The notes beneath the pieces were generated by a model. The model was not told the origin of the DNA, made no database searches, and worked only from the letters and a program-made list of their open reading frames with translations. From NCBI GenBank assembly GCA_027023265.1, contig JALVVV010000027.1, positions 1 to 64,000 on the forward strand: a stretch of DNA of 64,000 nt, read 5' to 3'. Origin of the DNA: DHVE2 group archaeon. Lineage in GTDB: Archaea; Thermoplasmatota; Thermoplasmata; Thermoplasmatales; Aciduliprofundaceae. This document shows, piece by piece, positions 22,598 to 32,484 of this stretch (position 1 is the stretch's first letter; each line of letters begins with the position of its first letter). The position numbers and the translations under genes are program-made.

Positions 22598-24042
22598 TTC
22601 TTTATGTGGATATCTACCTGCTGATATGGTATCTCTATGTTCATCTCCCTGAATTTATCCACAATTGATTCCCTTAAATTGCTCATCACCTTCCATTGGT
22701 TCTTCAAATTGTCAATCCACACGTATAACCTGAAATTTAAGCTTGAATCTCCAAACTCGGTGAATACTACATTTGGCTTGTAATCTCCTTCCTTGAGAAC
22801 GTCAGGGTTTTCCATGGCGACCTCGTATAATGCTTTTTTAACCTTTCTCACGTCACTGTTGTAGGAGACACCCACGTCAATTCTCACTTCCAGTCTATCA
22901 TCTGGACGGCTTAAATTTATTATTTTGTGATTTGCTATTATGTTGTTCGGTATGTATATTACCGTATTTGCAAAAATGTCGTAAAGTTTGGTGCTTCTCA
23001 ACCCAACATCCCTTACCCTGTACACGTTGCTGTCCCCCTCGAGCAACACGTAATCTCCGATTTCTATGGAGCGGTCCAAAAGTATGTGAATTCCTGAGAA
23101 GAAGTTTGCCATGGTGTCCTGAGCAGCAAAACCCAAAATGATACCCAAAACACCCATACTTGCCAATAGTACTGTAACATCAACGCCCAATTCCTGAAGA
23201 ATCATTATTCCAGATATACCAAGTATTGTGGCCACGCCCACTTTTTCTATTGCTGAGATTAGCGCTGCTTCCATTTTACCAAGTTTCTCTCTGTATCTGA
23301 ATGCATAGTGAATAATCAGGTCTCTAAATATTCTGTATATTATCCAAGTTATTATTAAAATAGTGATTATGCTATATGCCGTGTATAAAAAACCAAACAC
23401 ATCGTTTGATAGTGGAAACAGTAAAACAGAGGTGTAAACTCCGTATGTGATAATCCATATTACCGCTGGACCATGGACTATTCTGAGCAGGATGTCGTCT
23501 ATTTTCGTCTTTGTTGCCTTAACCGCTCTTTTCATTATATATAATATTATAAATGTTGCCACACCCGCGACAATCCAGAAAATCAATGCGTTAAGAAAGC
23601 TTCCCCAGTACCCCCACTCTTCTGGAAAAGGTATCCCAAAATACGCCCCTTCATATACATTCATCTTGAAATTTATTGCTACTTCAATGGTCTTCGATTC
23701 CACAATTCCTGTATTGTTGTAAAGCTCTACTTTCAGGTCTATATACCATTTGTGCTTCATGGATACCCTTGGCGCCGTAAAAGTAGCCTTTACATGAGCG
23801 GCACTTCCCGGCTCAATGATTCCACTTTGTGGCTCAACATCTATTTTCCAGTCATCAACATGGGGGGATTCCACAAAATAAAAAAGCGTCTCGTTTTTAT
23901 CGTTAAATATTCCGAAATATATGTTAAAACTACCTCCCCCTGTAACGCTCTTCTCAAAATTATCTGGTGAAATCTGCGCACTTGCAAGTGGCAGTGATAG
24001 TGTGAGTATTATAATCACAATGAGTGCAGGGGTGCTTTTCAT
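22594..24042 (-). CDS. MscS-family mechanosensitive channel with N-terminal secreted Ig-like domain
   Basis: MscS core GILGIILGFAAQDTMANFFSGIHILLDRSIEIGDYV; about 110-aa beta-rich extracytoplasmic N-terminus after a signal peptide. Confidence 0.93.
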   Translation of the reverse strand: MKSTPALIVIIILTLSLPLASAQISPDNFEKSVTGGGSFNIYFGIFNDKNETLFYFVESPHVDDWKIDVEPQSGIIEPGSAAHVKATFTAPRVSMKHKWYIDLKVELYNNTGIVESKTIEVAINFKMNVYEGAYFGIPFPEEWGYWGSFLNALIFWIVAGVATFIILYIMKRAVKATKTKIDDILLRIVHGPAVIWIITYGVYTSVLLFPLSNDVFGFLYTAYSIITILIITWIIYRIFRDLIIHYAFRYREKLGKMEAALISAIEKVGVATILGISGIMILQELGVDVTVLLASMGVLGIILGFAAQDTMANFFSGIHILLDRSIEIGDYVLLEGDSNVYRVRDVGLRSTKLYDIFANTVIYIPNNIIANHKIINLSRPDDRLEVRIDVGVSYNSDVRKVKKALYEVAMENPDVLKEGDYKPNVVFTEFGDSSLNFRLYVWIDNLKNQWKVMSNLRESIVDKFREMNIEIPYQQVDIHIKK

Positions 24043-24078
24043 CTCGGAAAAGATAAAGAAAAAAAGTATAAAAAACTA

Positions 24079-26130
24079 TCACAGCAGGAAGAAAGATGCA
24101 AATATCAGGGAGACAATGCTCATCAATTTTATCAATATGTTTAGAGATGGGCCAGCTGTATCTTTCAATGGATCACCCACCGTGTCGCCAACAACTGCCG
24201 CCTTGTGTGCGTCGCTTCCCTTTCCTCCAAATTCTCCCTTTTCTATGTATTTCTTTGCGTTATCCCAGGCACCCCCTGCATTGGCCATATAAATGGCAAG
24301 CAGGAATCCAGATGCTATGGAGCCCCCTAACAGACCGCCAACAGCCTTTGCACCAAGGCCTGGTGTAACTCCCACGATGATGGGTATTATGATGGCGAGT
24401 ATGGTGGGTAGCATCATCTTCTTAATAGCTGCGTCTGTGGATATCGTTATGCATCTGTTGTAGTCTGGCTTGGCTTTTCCTTCAAGTATGCCTTTAATCT
24501 CTTTAAACTGTCTTCTTACTTCGTTGACCATATCTTCTGCTGCAATGCCCACTGCTTTAAGAGCGAGAGCCGAGAACAGGAATGGCATAAGCGCTCCTAT
24601 GAATATACCCACCGTAACTGCTGGATCGGATATTTCCATGGTTATGTTTCCAACTGAGTGGGTGTAGGTGGCAAATAGTGCTAATGCAGTAAGAGCTGCA
24701 GAGCCAATTGCAAATCCCTTACCTATTGCGGCGGTTGTGTTTCCAATAGAATCCAAATTTTCTGCTCGTTCTCTCACTTCTTTTCCAAGGTGAGCCATTT
24801 CGGCTATGCCCGCAGCGTTGTCTGCAACTGGACCGTACGTATCCATACTCAGTGTCATTCCTAAGGTACTGAGCATACCCACAGCCGCGATGGCGAGTCC
24901 GTATATGTCTGCTAAATAGTATGATATTAGAATTGCTGCGCTTACAGTTATTATGGGTATCACCGTGCTGAGCATTCCAACTGCCATACCTGTAATCAGG
25001 TTAGTTGCGGCTCCTGTGTTGCTTGCCCTTGCAATTTCTTGTGTTGGCTTGTATTTGTCAGAGGTGTAGTACTCAGTTGAAAATCCTATTACTATACCTG
25101 CACCCAAACCTGAAAGAAGAGCAGCGAACACGTAATACCACGGTACGGTCTTGTGTTGTGCAACCTGTATACCGTTTGTTCCGAGGAAATAGAGTGCAGT
25201 TCCTGCAAGTATGGTCATAATAACTGCACTGGTGATTACACCCGTGTTCATGGCCTTGGATGGGTCCTGGTTTCTGAGTGCAATAACCGCTGCAATTCCT
25301 ATCACAGAGGCAATTATGCCTATTCCTGCTATGAGCAATGGGAGTATTACAATGTCGCCCATAACCGAGGAAAACATAACCCCTATGGCAATTGTTGATA
25401 TTATCGAGTCCACATAACTTTCGAACAGGTCTGCGCCCATTCCGGCGGTGTCCCCTACATTATCTCCTACGTTATCTGCGATAACCGCAGGATTTCTGGG
25501 GTCATCTTCAGGTATGCCAGCCTCTATTTTACCCACAAGGTCAGCGCCCACATCGGCAGCTTTGGTGTATATCCCACCTCCAACTCTTGCGAACAGTGCT
25601 ATTGAGCTTGCGCCAAAACCAAAGCCGAAAAGTATGTTTGAGAGGTTTTCTGGGCTCACAAAGCTTCTGAAACTCAGGTATATTGCACTCACGCCTATTA
25701 CTCCAAGTCCTACCACTGTTAGCCCCATCACGGCACCTGACGAAAAAGCTACTTTCAGGCCAGCATGGGTATCATCTTCCACAGCCTTTGCTGTTCTAAC
25801 GTTTGCCAGCGTGGCTATGCGCATTCCCACATTGCCAGCCAGCGCTGAAAATATTGCTCCAACTACAAATGCTATCCAAGTGTATTCGCTGATTCCTGAG
25901 CTGAACATGCTTCCTATATACAGCAATATCGATACCACCACTATGTATATTGAAAGGTATTTGTACTCCCTGTTTAGAAACGCCATTGCTCCATGCCTTA
26001 TATATCCTGCAATCTCTGTCATCGCTCCTTCTCCCGCATCCTTCTTTTTAACATAAATGGCAAACGCCGCAGCAATGGACAGGGAGAGCAGTCCCACAAT
26101 TAACGCTACGTACTCCAACATCATTATCAC
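24079..26130 (-). CDS. hppA: Membrane-bound ion-pumping pyrophosphatase, K+-dependent type by signature
   Basis: 683 aa; IADNVGDNVGDTAGMGADLFESY, GNTTAAIGKGFAIGSAAL, GDTVGDPLKDTAGPSLNILIK. Confidence 0.97.
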   Translation of the reverse strand: MIMMLEYVALIVGLLSLSIAAAFAIYVKKKDAGEGAMTEIAGYIRHGAMAFLNREYKYLSIYIVVVSILLYIGSMFSSGISEYTWIAFVVGAIFSALAGNVGMRIATLANVRTAKAVEDDTHAGLKVAFSSGAVMGLTVVGLGVIGVSAIYLSFRSFVSPENLSNILFGFGFGASSIALFARVGGGIYTKAADVGADLVGKIEAGIPEDDPRNPAVIADNVGDNVGDTAGMGADLFESYVDSIISTIAIGVMFSSVMGDIVILPLLIAGIGIIASVIGIAAVIALRNQDPSKAMNTGVITSAVIMTILAGTALYFLGTNGIQVAQHKTVPWYYVFAALLSGLGAGIVIGFSTEYYTSDKYKPTQEIARASNTGAATNLITGMAVGMLSTVIPIITVSAAILISYYLADIYGLAIAAVGMLSTLGMTLSMDTYGPVADNAAGIAEMAHLGKEVRERAENLDSIGNTTAAIGKGFAIGSAALTALALFATYTHSVGNITMEISDPAVTVGIFIGALMPFLFSALALKAVGIAAEDMVNEVRRQFKEIKGILEGKAKPDYNRCITISTDAAIKKMMLPTILAIIIPIIVGVTPGLGAKAVGGLLGGSIASGFLLAIYMANAGGAWDNAKKYIEKGEFGGKGSDAHKAAVVGDTVGDPLKDTAGPSLNILIKLMSIVSLIFASFFLL

Positions 26131-26165
26131 CCTTCCGTGTGGAATATGTATTCTAAATATAAAAT

Positions 26166-27647
26166 TTACTGGTTTTTCCCTCTAATTTTAACTGCCTTCC
26201 CCTTTTCTTCATTAATCATATCGTGGTAGTTCATCCTTGCTATGCCCCATCCTCTTAAATCTTTATCATGAATCACGGAAACTTCGTCACCTTCTCTTAT
26301 GTCTCTCGTGGCGTTTAAAATTCCGGCAGCAAATACATCTCCTTCTGGATAGAAATCATCTATTTCCACGGAGTATTTCCCATTTTTCGCGAGTATTTCA
26401 GCGCTTTGTTTTGCAAGAGTGAGCATTCCCCTATTCATATCGTAACCAAAAAATCTCTCTCCTTCTATTCTTATGTCTATTCTCGGGTATCTGCCCTGTA
26501 TCTTTGCATTTGAAAAATTGAAGGTGTGGTTGAACTGAAACATTGCAAGGGATTCTAAATTATTTCTTAGCATTTTTCCTTTTGATACCCTGTAATCAAG
26601 TTCTTTCGTTGCCCTTGCAAGTTCTTCCAAGTCCCCGTTCCAGATGGTTATTGCCCCTTGTTCTCGGAGTATGTCCTCTAAGAAATCCATGCTTTTTGGC
26701 AGGAAGGATATTATTCTCTCATAAGGGTACTTCTCGAGCAACCACTGCAAAATATCTCGTATCATTTTCTTCTCTTCCTCGTACCATTTTCCAATTACGG
26801 GTATATCGTAATTTTTGGCAGGATAGAATGATTCAAGCTCTCTTGGTACCAAGCCCAGTGGTGAAGTGAGTATTACTTCGTGCATGGTCGATTTAATGTA
26901 CTTTCTCATTAGTCTGTGACTTTTTGATAGAGAATACGGTTTTCTTGCAGAGCAGGGAAGCAATAGCAGGTATTTTCCGTATTTTGGACGAATATACCTC
27001 TCTTTAAGCCGCCCGAGCCACCTCCTTACATCTGGCCGGTTTAGTGAATTTGCGCTCACTGCGTTGAGTTTTTCCTTGTGTATTGGGTAGAACACCTCTA
27101 ATTTTTCAAAGTACCTGTAATCTGTGTACCTGAGTATTTCCTGGCTCTTATTATATGGTATTCCTTCTACAAATTCCCGTAGCATCTCATCATCGAAGGC
27201 CGCCTTCGTCAGCTCAAATATATGATTTGTGGTAGTTATTTGCCTGTTGGATTCTCCCCAGGGTGCATAACTCTGCAGTCTTTCCATGCAGTCATCAAAT
27301 ATATCGTATCCAAGATAGAACAGCACGGGAATTAGGTTTGGAGGCACTCCGGGAATGTAAAATAACGTTCCGTAACCGTACTTTTCCCTTATTTTAAATG
27401 TATAGTCCACAAATTCCCTTGTGTTCCTTAGTAGTGTGTTCCCGTTTGGAACAAGATATATATTTTCTGCAATTTTTATCTCCTTTTGAAAGAGGCTTGC
27501 TGGGTAATTTATCCCCTTTTTTATCGTGTATTCCATCATTCTAAATTCTTTGTCATCTATCTCTATATCCTGCCCGCATCTTAAAAGAAGGGGTGTATCA
27601 AATTTGCCTCTCGTTTTTTTTGCCAATGCAAATCTCTTAATCAGCAT
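26166..27647 (-). CDS. arcS: Archaeosine synthase ArcS (TGT-like with PUA domain)
   Basis: PCSARKPYSLSKSH matches PC-X3-KPY-X2-S-X2-H; C-terminal PUA-like domain; true start MLIKRFALAKK at 27647 because the longer ORF overlaps the upstream gene. Confidence 0.88.
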   Translation of the reverse strand: MLIKRFALAKKTRGKFDTPLLLRCGQDIEIDDKEFRMMEYTIKKGINYPASLFQKEIKIAENIYLVPNGNTLLRNTREFVDYTFKIREKYGYGTLFYIPGVPPNLIPVLFYLGYDIFDDCMERLQSYAPWGESNRQITTTNHIFELTKAAFDDEMLREFVEGIPYNKSQEILRYTDYRYFEKLEVFYPIHKEKLNAVSANSLNRPDVRRWLGRLKERYIRPKYGKYLLLLPCSARKPYSLSKSHRLMRKYIKSTMHEVILTSPLGLVPRELESFYPAKNYDIPVIGKWYEEEKKMIRDILQWLLEKYPYERIISFLPKSMDFLEDILREQGAITIWNGDLEELARATKELDYRVSKGKMLRNNLESLAMFQFNHTFNFSNAKIQGRYPRIDIRIEGERFFGYDMNRGMLTLAKQSAEILAKNGKYSVEIDDFYPEGDVFAAGILNATRDIREGDEVSVIHDKDLRGWGIARMNYHDMINEEKGKAVKIRGKNQ

Positions 27648-27648
27648 A

Positions 27649-30600
27649 TTAATCAAACTTGAACTCCTGTCCACATACCTTACATTTTCCAATTCTCTTT
27701 GCGCATGGTAGGTGGTATGTAGCTCCGCAGTTGTCACACACGACCATATCCATCCCAGGGAGTATTGTTCCCCGGCACAAAGCGCACTTTTCCTTCTTTG
27801 TGGCTTTCTCAATGTGGTACCCTTTTTTCTCCTCTTCTTGTTCTTCCACCTCAAATTCTCTCGTAAGGTTGTATTCCTTCCCGTCAAATCTGTAATAAGT
27901 TAGAAATACGTTTATTTTATTGCCGTGTCCCTCTTTTAGATATACTTCCTGCTCGTCCATGGCTCCTCGCTCAATTTTAAGAATTTCTATGGGGTTGTCC
28001 GAGTAATATGCCCCTCTCACCATAACTTTTATGTTTTGCGCATCTGCCGTGCCTTTATTTCTCAAGCTTATTTTACCTACGTACCTGTCTCCGCTTTTAT
28101 CTTCAATTTCGATATCCACATCAATATCTGGCTCCAAAGCGTCAATCATGCTGTTAATTTTTGATTTCAAGTCCTCCAGCTCTAACTTGGCACCGCTCAT
28201 ATCTTTTGGTGCTTTTTCCTCTATTTCCTTAAGTTTTGAAATTAAATCACCCACTTTTAGCCCAAGAGATAGGGCAAATCTTAGCCTGTCTTTTGTTTCT
28301 TCTACCATTTTTCCAAATTCGTCCATGAATACGCGGTACTTTGCAACGAAGTCGTTTGCCTCTTTGTATATCCGTATTGCTTCTTCATAATTACCAACAG
28401 AGCGCATTTTTTCAATTCTTTTGGCGTAATCATCGGCAACCTCCTCGCTAAATTCACCTATTCTCTTGCTTATTTTGTCCCTCAGGCTCTTTACGTACTC
28501 GTCAAGGTACCTGTTAAAGCTCTCATCAACTTCCTGAAGCATCTTGTATATCTCTTCGTAATCTTTCTCCTCCATCATGGAAAGTATATCGTAGAGCTTT
28601 GAGTGGAACTCGTCTATGCTTACCCCGTATTTCTCGTATTTATCCAGTTTGTTTTTGAGAATTTCTATTTTCTTCTTAATGAGATTTGGCATCTGCTCAT
28701 CCATCTTGCTTTTTATGGTTGCAGCGTAGTCAAAGAACTTTGCATAATTGGATGCTTTCAATTTCCTCAATTCTATCTCCGCTTTTTCAAAATCTATGCC
28801 GAGATCTATGTTCATCTCCCTGAACAAACGCATTTTCTCCCTGAAATCCTTGAGAACGTTCTCGCTAACTTCTGCAAGTCTCCTGTCTATTGCCTTTTTC
28901 AACTCGCTTAACTTGACCTTAATCTTGTCGTAATCTCCCTCCTCGAATAGCTTTTCCATCTCACGCATATCGTCTTTGAATTCATCCTGAAGTCCAATTC
29001 TTACAACCAGCGTGGTCATTTTAGAGTATGCGCTCTTGTACTTGTTTACCGCATCAATCATGAGAAGTTTCGCTTCCTTGTAACACTTATCCACCAGTTT
29101 GAGTGATTCCGTGTAATTCATCTTTTTGAACTCTTCTTTTGCCTGGTTAAAAATAGCAAGTACCTCGGTCACGTCCATCCCTAAGCGATGTGCCTTCATG
29201 ACCATTTCTCTGATCTGCGTGTTCTTGTCTTTAATGTAGGCAATCATCCTTTCAATCTCCGAAATTCTGTCGCTAACGCGCATGGACCTCTCTATTGATT
29301 TTTCATAAAGCCCTTTCAAAAATAGCTTTTTAGAGTACTCGTAATCCGTGATGATGTCTTTTGGCAGTATTTTCTTCATAGCCGCGATTTTTACTTCCAG
29401 TCTCTTAAGTATGCCGTAAGCTGTGTTTTTCTGTATCTCGTACTTTTCTATCTCGCCCAAGGCGCTCATGGCTCTATTTAGCGCTTCCACGTATTCCTTC
29501 TCTTTCAAGCTTGATTTGGCCTTGTTGAGCATGTTTTCAGGGGCAGTCACATCTTCTCCGCGCCTGCGCATCCTGTCCAGCTCTTTTCCAACTTTTACTA
29601 TTATTGCATTTACTTTTTTGTGCAGCGCTTTTTCTATCTCATTAATTATTTTATTTGCCCGCTCCTCTGCCTCCCTTATGTTTGTCATCGATGATAACTC
29701 GTCCAGCTCTTTTTTGTAACCGGACACGTCTATTCCGAGGGATATTCCCATGTCTATGTATTTTTTGATTTTTGCAATGATAACTGTCATCTTTTCGTTT
29801 CTCTCGTACACTGATGCTATCTGCGTCTCAAGTTTTTTAAGTATGTAGAGGGCGTCCAAGTACCGTCTCTTTATGAAGAGGTCCTTTGCATTTTCCAAGT
29901 CTGCAAGGTTTATGTTCAGGTCGTATCCCTTCCCCTTTGCGTCGTATATATCCGTTTCAATTTTGCCAATGTAATCCGTGAGTATAGTTTCAACATGCTC
30001 TCTGAGCTCTGAAAGTATCTTTTCGCCTATCTCATAAAGGCCATCGTATTTCATATCTTCGTACTTAACGTAAAACTCGCGTGATTTTCTCTTGAACTCC
30101 CCTCCGAGTCCAAGCTCTCTCATAACCTTTCCTATCTCGTCCAGTTCCTTTCTGATATACTCTATTTTTGCCTTGTTTTCCATTGCGTTGGCTTTTTTGA
30201 TGCAGCTTATTGACAATTTCTCAGCATCTTCAAATTCATTCGCCTCAAACTTTCTTTTTGCCTCAACTAATGTTTTTGCCACTCCGGATACATCGGCACC
30301 CATATCCTTTAGCTTGGCCACCAGTTTTGCTGCATTTACCAACTGAGAGTACGCTTTCTCGGCTTTATCTCTCAGTTCTTTTGATAGTTCTTTAGCCTCG
30401 GAGGCGTATTTTATTGCATTTTTGTAGTCTTCTTTTTCTATGCTCTCTTTTGCCTTTTTAAGCAATCCCATTATGCGCTGTTTTCCTATATCCACACCTA
30501 TCCTCTTCGCAGCTGCAGCCACGATTTTTGCTGAATCAAAAGTATCTTTTGCAACCAAGCTTTCCAACTCTTTAAGTGCCTCCTTTCCCCTCTTTATAAA

Positions 30601-32436
30601 ATCTTCAGCTTTAACTATGTCTTTCTTTTTAAGGGCTACTTCTGCTCTCTCTATATATCCCAACACTTCTGTTACGTTACCGCCATTGTTCTGCAAAAAC
30701 TCAGCCTCGTCTTTCATCCTCTTGATTTCTGCTTTGAATTTCATACCCTCTATTTCAAAAGTTATGTCCCTTATTTTTGCAATATCTTTGAGTGCATTAT
30801 CAATATCCCCTTCAGAGAGCATTCTCCGTGCACTTGCTATTGTTCTATCAATCCTTTCATCTTTATAATTCTTTGTTTTATCTTCAATTTCTTTAAGGTA
30901 GTCTTCGGTTCTCTTGTAGATATCCTCTTCTATTTTTCTTAGGGATATTATTGCATCTTTGTAAGCCTCGTCCCCTATTTGAGTTTTAACATCGTTTAGT
31001 GCGAGCTTAACGTCATCTAATACAATGCCCTCGGACTCTGCATTTTCAATCATATTTTTTATGTCCCCGTAAAGAGATTGTGCAATATCACGCAAGCTGA
31101 GCTTTATGTTGGTTTTCAACTCGTTAAGCAATTTCTCTGCGTTTTCTGCATTTCTCTCGAGCTCCTCCTCTATGTTTTTAACGGACTCGTCCACACCCTC
31201 CAATATTATGTTTTCCATCTCCAAATCTTTTATTTCTTCCTTAATTCTTTCTATCTCTTTGTGAAGCTGGTTGTAAAGGTCAAGCTTTCTTTTCACAAGA
31301 TCAACAGTTTCTATGACTATATCGTATGCTCTCTTGTGTTTTCCAATCTTTAAAAAGTTCCTCGCACTATCTATCTTTTTCAGGAAAGGCGTTATGTCTA
31401 TTCCCCTTTCTTTAGCCTCAAGGAAGATTTCCCTTGCTTTTTTAATTTCATCCATTACTTTCTGGAATTTCTGTGTTTCTGCGATGCCCGTGGATTTCCT
31501 TATGAGATTAACAGCTTCTTCAATATCTCCCTCTTCGTATTTCTTCTTTGATTCTTCTAAATACTGCATGGGCTCCTCTATATCGATGCCCATCCCCTTG
31601 CCCTCTTCGGCAATCCTTTTGGCAATGTCAAGTAGCTTTTTGTAGAAGAAATCAAACGATTTCTTTGCATTTTCGAGGTAATCCATAGATGTTCTCAGAG
31701 CTCCTGTGTAATTGTTTCCCTCCAACAGTTCTTTTATTTTTGTTTCTGCGCTTTTATCTACAGGCAGGTTGAAGTGGGCGGATGCTGCAATATCTATTAT
31801 CTTTTGTGTCTTTTCAACATGCTCGTTGACCTTTTTCTTTATTTCATTCGTTGCTTTTTCTTTAAGTTCTAGTAGACTGTTAAGTGTTTCTGAGTCCGTT
31901 TTATCTCCAATTTTTTTTGCCTCCTCGGCTACCCATTCAAAGCCCTCTATTTTTCCTATAGCCTCAGTTAGCTCTCTATAAATGTGACCCACGCTCTCCT
32001 CCACAACCTCGCTAATCATTTCCCTAACCGACTTTAGGATTTCAAAGCTTTTTTCAGGCTCGTTTGCAATTTTATCTGCCCCTTCTCTTAATTTTGCCCT
32101 GATCTTAGCCGCTGTTTCTTCGCTTACATTGTTTAGTAAAGCTTCTATTTCCCTGCTTTCTTCGTCGTACAGTTCCTTTACCTTATTTGCCATCTCCTCA
32201 AGCAACGGCTCCAGGATTTCCAGAGCCGCATCCATGTCTTTCATTTCGTAGTATTTCTTTGCCTCATCGTATTTTTTGTGAAGCTCCTCCGCGTTTTCCA
32301 GATCTTTTAAAATTGAAAAATAATCGTTTATAGTGGCCATTAATTTATCGCATTTTTCCTTTTTTTCCTGAAGGGCACGCGCCTTTTTCTCTAACTCTTT
32401 CTCTAATTTTAGCCGGCTAAGGTATGGAGATGGCAA
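27649..32436 (-). CDS. 1595-aa helical-repeat protein (about 22 x about 62 aa) with C-terminal beta domain and RING/PHD-like zinc finger
   Basis: Recurrent [LIR]G-x-D/xVxx...LxxAKxxF...dYxxA pattern; C-x2-C-x12-C-x2-C-x4-H-x2-C-x6-C-x2-C at the C-terminus. Confidence 0.85.
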   Translation of the reverse strand: MPSPYLSRLKLEKELEKKARALQEKKEKCDKLMATINDYFSILKDLENAEELHKKYDEAKKYYEMKDMDAALEILEPLLEEMANKVKELYDEESREIEALLNNVSEETAAKIRAKLREGADKIANEPEKSFEILKSVREMISEVVEESVGHIYRELTEAIGKIEGFEWVAEEAKKIGDKTDSETLNSLLELKEKATNEIKKKVNEHVEKTQKIIDIAASAHFNLPVDKSAETKIKELLEGNNYTGALRTSMDYLENAKKSFDFFYKKLLDIAKRIAEEGKGMGIDIEEPMQYLEESKKKYEEGDIEEAVNLIRKSTGIAETQKFQKVMDEIKKAREIFLEAKERGIDITPFLKKIDSARNFLKIGKHKRAYDIVIETVDLVKRKLDLYNQLHKEIERIKEEIKDLEMENIILEGVDESVKNIEEELERNAENAEKLLNELKTNIKLSLRDIAQSLYGDIKNMIENAESEGIVLDDVKLALNDVKTQIGDEAYKDAIISLRKIEEDIYKRTEDYLKEIEDKTKNYKDERIDRTIASARRMLSEGDIDNALKDIAKIRDITFEIEGMKFKAEIKRMKDEAEFLQNNGGNVTEVLGYIERAEVALKKKDIVKAEDFIKRGKEALKELESLVAKDTFDSAKIVAAAAKRIGVDIGKQRIMGLLKKAKESIEKEDYKNAIKYASEAKELSKELRDKAEKAYSQLVNAAKLVAKLKDMGADVSGVAKTLVEAKRKFEANEFEDAEKLSISCIKKANAMENKAKIEYIRKELDEIGKVMRELGLGGEFKRKSREFYVKYEDMKYDGLYEIGEKILSELREHVETILTDYIGKIETDIYDAKGKGYDLNINLADLENAKDLFIKRRYLDALYILKKLETQIASVYERNEKMTVIIAKIKKYIDMGISLGIDVSGYKKELDELSSMTNIREAEERANKIINEIEKALHKKVNAIIVKVGKELDRMRRRGEDVTAPENMLNKAKSSLKEKEYVEALNRAMSALGEIEKYEIQKNTAYGILKRLEVKIAAMKKILPKDIITDYEYSKKLFLKGLYEKSIERSMRVSDRISEIERMIAYIKDKNTQIREMVMKAHRLGMDVTEVLAIFNQAKEEFKKMNYTESLKLVDKCYKEAKLLMIDAVNKYKSAYSKMTTLVVRIGLQDEFKDDMREMEKLFEEGDYDKIKVKLSELKKAIDRRLAEVSENVLKDFREKMRLFREMNIDLGIDFEKAEIELRKLKASNYAKFFDYAATIKSKMDEQMPNLIKKKIEILKNKLDKYEKYGVSIDEFHSKLYDILSMMEEKDYEEIYKMLQEVDESFNRYLDEYVKSLRDKISKRIGEFSEEVADDYAKRIEKMRSVGNYEEAIRIYKEANDFVAKYRVFMDEFGKMVEETKDRLRFALSLGLKVGDLISKLKEIEEKAPKDMSGAKLELEDLKSKINSMIDALEPDIDVDIEIEDKSGDRYVGKISLRNKGTADAQNIKVMVRGAYYSDNPIEILKIERGAMDEQEVYLKEGHGNKINVFLTYYRFDGKEYNLTREFEVEEQEEEKKGYHIEKATKKEKCALCRGTILPGMDMVVCDNCGATYHLPCAKRIGKCKVCGQEFKFD

Positions 32437-32484
32437 TTTTAAAACCTCCCTTTGCGTAATGGCATTTATAATTTAATATTTACT

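Noticed and set aside
26166-27887. Full-length 573-aa version of the ArcS ORF
   Set aside because: The first 80 residues overlap the end of the upstream gene in another frame and do not look like ArcS; ATG at 27647 is the better start.
28031-31981. Many Ser/Phe-rich plus-strand ORFs opposite the 1595-aa protein
   Set aside because: Antisense artefacts of a Lys/Glu-rich helical protein.
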